Shown: in pieces, positions 61,637 to 64,000 of the stretch
Position numbering within the stretch: position 1 is the first letter of the stretch
Layout of the letters: each line of letters begins with the position of its first letter
NCBI RefSeq assembly: GCF_010384365.1
Contig: NZ_CP048397.1
Location: 1,488,001 to 1,552,000, forward strand
DNA: 64,000 nt
Direction of reading: 5' to 3'
Source of the DNA: Streptomyces sp. S4.7
GTDB lineage: Bacteria > Actinomycetota > Actinomycetes > Streptomycetales > Streptomycetaceae
Position numbers and translations under genes: made by a program
The notes under the pieces: generated by a model
The model's database searches: none
Told to the model about the DNA's origin: nothing
Seen by the model: only the letters and a program-made list of their open reading frames with translations

Positions 61637-62833
61637 GTGTCCCGTCGCCGTGCCCACATCGCGATGGTCGGCATCCCGGCCGTCAGCCACGTCCTGCCGA
61701 GCCTAGAGATCATTCGCGAGCTGGTGGCCCGCGGCCACCGGGTCACCTACGCCAACGACCCAGCCGTGGCGGACCGGATCGCGGACACCGGCGCCGAACT
61801 GGTGCCCTGCACCTCCGTGCTGCCGGTTGCCGACAACAACTGGCCCGACGACCCCATCGCCGCGGCGAACCTTTTCCTCGACGACGCCATCCAGGCACTC
61901 CCTCAGCTGCGTGCCGTCTACGACCACGCCCCGGCGGACCTGTACCTGTACGACATCGGCGCCTACGCCGCGCGCGCCCTCGCCGAAGGGCAGGGCCGGC
62001 CCCTCATGCAGTTGTCCCCGACGTTCGTAGCCTGGGACGGCTATGGAGAGGAGATCGCGGCGCACCTGTGGAAGTTGCCGGGTGCCGACGCCTACCGGGC
62101 GAGGTTCGCACACTGGCTCGCCGACTGCGGGGCGACCACCACGGACGTGGACGCCTTCTCCGGTCCTCCCGCACGGGCCCTGGCCCTGATCTCTCGGGCG
62201 ATGCAGCCGTACGCCGACAAGGTCGACACCGACTCGGTGACCTTCGTCGGGCCCTGCTTCGACGCACGTGAGGACGCGGGCAGCTGGACACGGCCGGCGG
62301 ACGCGGAGAACGTACTGTTGATCTCCCTGGGCTCGGCGTACACGCGCCAACCGGAGTTCTACCGCCAGTGCGTCGCGGCGTACGGAAACCTGCCCGGCTG
62401 GCACATCGTGCTCCAGATCGGCAAGTACACCAACCCGCACGAAATCGGCGACATCCCACCCAACGTCGAGGTGCATTCCTGGGTCCCGCAGAGGGCGATC
62501 CTGGAGCAGGCGGACGCCTTCGTCACCCACGCCGGAATGGGCGGCTGCGGCGAAGGACTCCTTGCGGGCGTCCCGATGATCGCCGTGCCGCAGGGCGCCG
62601 AACAGTTCGTGAACGCGGACCAGCTCGTGGAGCTGGGCATTGCTCGCCGCATCGACACCCCGGACGCTACTGCCAAGACGCTGAGAGCGGCCCTGAACGA
62701 ACTGGTCACCGACACGGAAGTCGCTCGCCGATCGGCACAGTTGCGCGCTGACGCCCGGGCCGAGGGCGGCACCCCGCGCGCCGCCAACCTCATTGAGAAC
62801 ATGCTGGCCATCGCTGACGGACCGGCGGGCTGA
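61637..62833 (+). CDS. Macrolide-inactivating glycosyltransferase (Mgt/OleD type)
   Basis: The 398-aa GT1-family glycosyltransferase has HIAMVGIPAVSHVLPSLEII, the OleD/Mgt-like first block. Its acceptor domain runs to ~210. The UDP-sugar domain has VLLISLGSAYTRQPEFYR, VEVHSWVPQRAILEQADAFV, THAGMGGCGEGLLAGVPMI and PQGAEQFVNADQLVELGI. Relatives add glucose to the 2'-OH of the macrolide desosamine. The GTG start is inferred from the N-terminal alignment and has only weak Shine-Dalgarno support. It lies 22 nt before a GGGG motif that may be a Tn3 end. Confidence 0.9.
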   Translation: MSRRRAHIAMVGIPAVSHVLPSLEIIRELVARGHRVTYANDPAVADRIADTGAELVPCTSVLPVADNNWPDDPIAAANLFLDDAIQALPQLRAVYDHAPADLYLYDIGAYAARALAEGQGRPLMQLSPTFVAWDGYGEEIAAHLWKLPGADAYRARFAHWLADCGATTTDVDAFSGPPARALALISRAMQPYADKVDTDSVTFVGPCFDAREDAGSWTRPADAENVLLISLGSAYTRQPEFYRQCVAAYGNLPGWHIVLQIGKYTNPHEIGDIPPNVEVHSWVPQRAILEQADAFVTHAGMGGCGEGLLAGVPMIAVPQGAEQFVNADQLVELGIARRIDTPDATAKTLRAALNELVTDTEVARRSAQLRADARAEGGTPRAANLIENMLAIADGPAG

Positions 62834-62854
62834 CTGGCGTTGTAGCTGTAAGCA

Positions 62855-62892
62855 GGGGCCGACTGCTGTTTCTACAGCCCGGCTTCGGGGTC
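62855..62892. mobile_element. Possible inverted-repeat end of a Tn3-family element
   Basis: GGGGCCGACTGC starts at 62855, close beyond the 3' end of the transposase gene, where a Tn3-family terminal repeat (beginning GGGG, ~38 bp) is expected. The other end is outside the window, so it cannot be matched. Confidence 0.3.
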
Positions 62893-63999
62893 GTCCGTGT
62901 CCACGGTCCGCAGCGGCCGGTGGCCCCGGTCGTCGAGCTGGGCGAGTTCGCGCTCGTAGTCGACGGTGATCGAGCCGTAGTAGTTGACCACCGAGCTACG
63001 GGCCGGGGAAATGTGCGCCAGCACCTCGGAGTCCACCTCGCGGCCGGCAGTACGGAGTTCATCGACGGCCAGGCCCATGTACTCGGTGTGCCAGCAGACC
63101 ACGCTGTTGGTCACGACGGTCAGGCACCACGCCTGCTCGTTCTGCTGCTCGGGCTGGCGCCGGGCGACCTTGCCCTCGCGGGCGTAGTGGAGCTGGCGGC
63201 GCGGGGCGTGCAGGGACTCGCCCTTGTTCAGCTGGCGGGCGATCTTGCGCCGGTAGCTCTCGTCCGACAGGTACTTCGCCGCGTAGATCGTTCTGCGGAT
63301 CGCCCCGTACTCCTTCAACGCGGCGGCCAGCGCGTTCTGCCGGGAGGACGCGGACAGCTTGCCGACGATCAGGGATGCGGTGGCGTGCCCGCACTTCAGC
63401 GAGCCCGCCAGACGCAGCAGGTCGTCCCAGTGATCGGCGACCAGGTCCAGGTAGGCCTTCTTGGTCAGCAGCGGCCCGGCGGTCGGGAAGCGTTCCTCGT
63501 AGTCGGTCTTCGCGCCCATCCGGTACAGGGTGGGGAAGCGCTGCCCGTCGGAGGACGACAGCGTGCCGGAGCCGAACATGGTCGCCATCGGCAGTCTGTG
63601 GTGGTAGTTGACCAGGACGATGTTCGCCTCGCGCAGCGTCTCTTCCCGGATGTACCACTCCGCGGCCCACGCCAGCACGTCCTACGGGATGCCGCAGGAC
63701 GCGGCCATCCCGTGCAGTCCGAGGTTCGTGGAGAGCCCGATCAGGCAGGCGATCAGGATCTCGTCCAGGAGGGCAAGCCGGTCCTCCGACAGCTTGGCCC
63801 GCTCGGCGAGCACCTCGCGCAGCTTGATCTTCGCCCGCGACTCCGAGCCCGACAGGGTCTGGTCGAAGAGCTGCACCACCGAGTCCAGGACGCCCGCGGC
63901 CTCCCGCACCGCCTGCTCGCAGTCCCTGCCCAGGTACGGGTGCGCCGGAGCGGACAGCGTCATCATCAGGATCGGCGCCTCGTGCGCGAGCCTGTCGCA
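62872..63999 (-). pseudogene. tnpA: Tn3-family transposase TnpA, 3' part with in-frame stop (5' beyond window)
   Basis: The minus-strand frame is continuous from the window edge. It has LDEILIACLIGLSTNLGLHG, MAASCGIP, a TAG at 63684-63682, then DVLAWAAEWYIREETLREAN, VNYHHRLPMATMFGSGTLSS, SDGQRFPTLYR, QARWCLTVVTN-like and YMGLAVDELRTAGREVD. These are conserved C-terminal TnpA blocks. Both halves are in the same frame, so a single nonsense change (most simply TAC to TAG) inactivates it. The C-terminus ends GHRPLRTVDTDDPEAGL. Confidence 0.88.
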
Positions 64000-64000
64000 G

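Noticed and set aside
1..64000. CRISPR arrays, rRNA genes, phage attachment sites
   Set aside because: No regularly spaced repeats, rRNA-like sequence or tRNA-end duplication was seen.

Overview
The window is high-GC actinobacterial DNA that looks like Streptomyces: GC-rich third positions, many GTG starts, and ATGA/GTGA stop-start overlaps. From general knowledge, the gene order cobalamin genes - LAETG-anchored protein - amidohydrolase - class V aminotransferase - ectABCD resembles the S. coelicolor SCO184x-SCO1867 region. No database was consulted.

Layout. (1) 1-18650: cobalamin (B12) biosynthesis. One tightly overlapping run on + encodes cobD(partial)-cobQ-cobN-chelatase I/D-cobO-cobB-cobI. 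A ZIP-type metal transporter lies antisense at 11302-12066. A second + run encodes cobM-cobL-cbiG/cobJ fusion-cobH-cbiX-cobC. The set mixes 'aerobic' (CobN) and 'anaerobic' (CbiG, CbiX) enzymes, and cobB carries what looks like an in-frame intergenic repeat. (2) 19094-22675: an LAETG sortase substrate, an amidohydrolase and a class V aminotransferase. (3) 22999-26367: ectABCD, for ectoine and 5-hydroxyectoine, with a strong hairpin between ectB and ectC. (4) 26446-29629: a class V aminotransferase-like protein, a DsbA/FrnE-like oxidoreductase and a decayed TetM/OtrA-type ribosomal protection gene. (5) 29880-32342 and 36988-40245: two halves of an oxidative hexuronate/aldarate route (uronate dehydrogenase, 5-dehydro-4-deoxyglucarate dehydratase, 2-oxoglutarate-semialdehyde dehydrogenase) with an IclR regulator. 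A related operator-like site occurs in both halves. Between them lie a membrane protein, a two-component system and an MFS transporter. (6) 40337-43773: a tandem TerD protein, a small UvrD-tail-like protein, and a Ro60/Rsr (TROVE) protein. Immediately upstream of rsr is a sequence that folds as a YrlA-type Y RNA with a circularly permuted tRNA-like domain. (7) 43971-51149: two tandem PQQ-repeat Ser/Thr kinases, an SDR enzyme and an acidic hypothetical protein. (8) 51370-57578: a secreted nuclease/phosphatase, an ABM-domain protein, a SUKH protein, a DUF4232-like lipoprotein, dapD, a zinc-ribbon protein, and a TetR/SMR pair with a large operator palindrome. (9) 57698-64000: a damaged region. 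It holds a truncated membrane-protein gene, a TetR regulator, a broken ABC-F gene, an intact Vat-like acetyltransferase, an intact macrolide-type glycosyltransferase, and a Tn3-family transposase gene carrying a nonsense codon. This looks like a resistance island next to a transposon remnant.

Most striking: the Rsr/Y-RNA locus, the two-site IclR-type operator linking the split uronate loci, an unrecognised gene translationally coupled to kdgD, the repeat inside cobB, and five genes damaged by apparently clean internal deletions.
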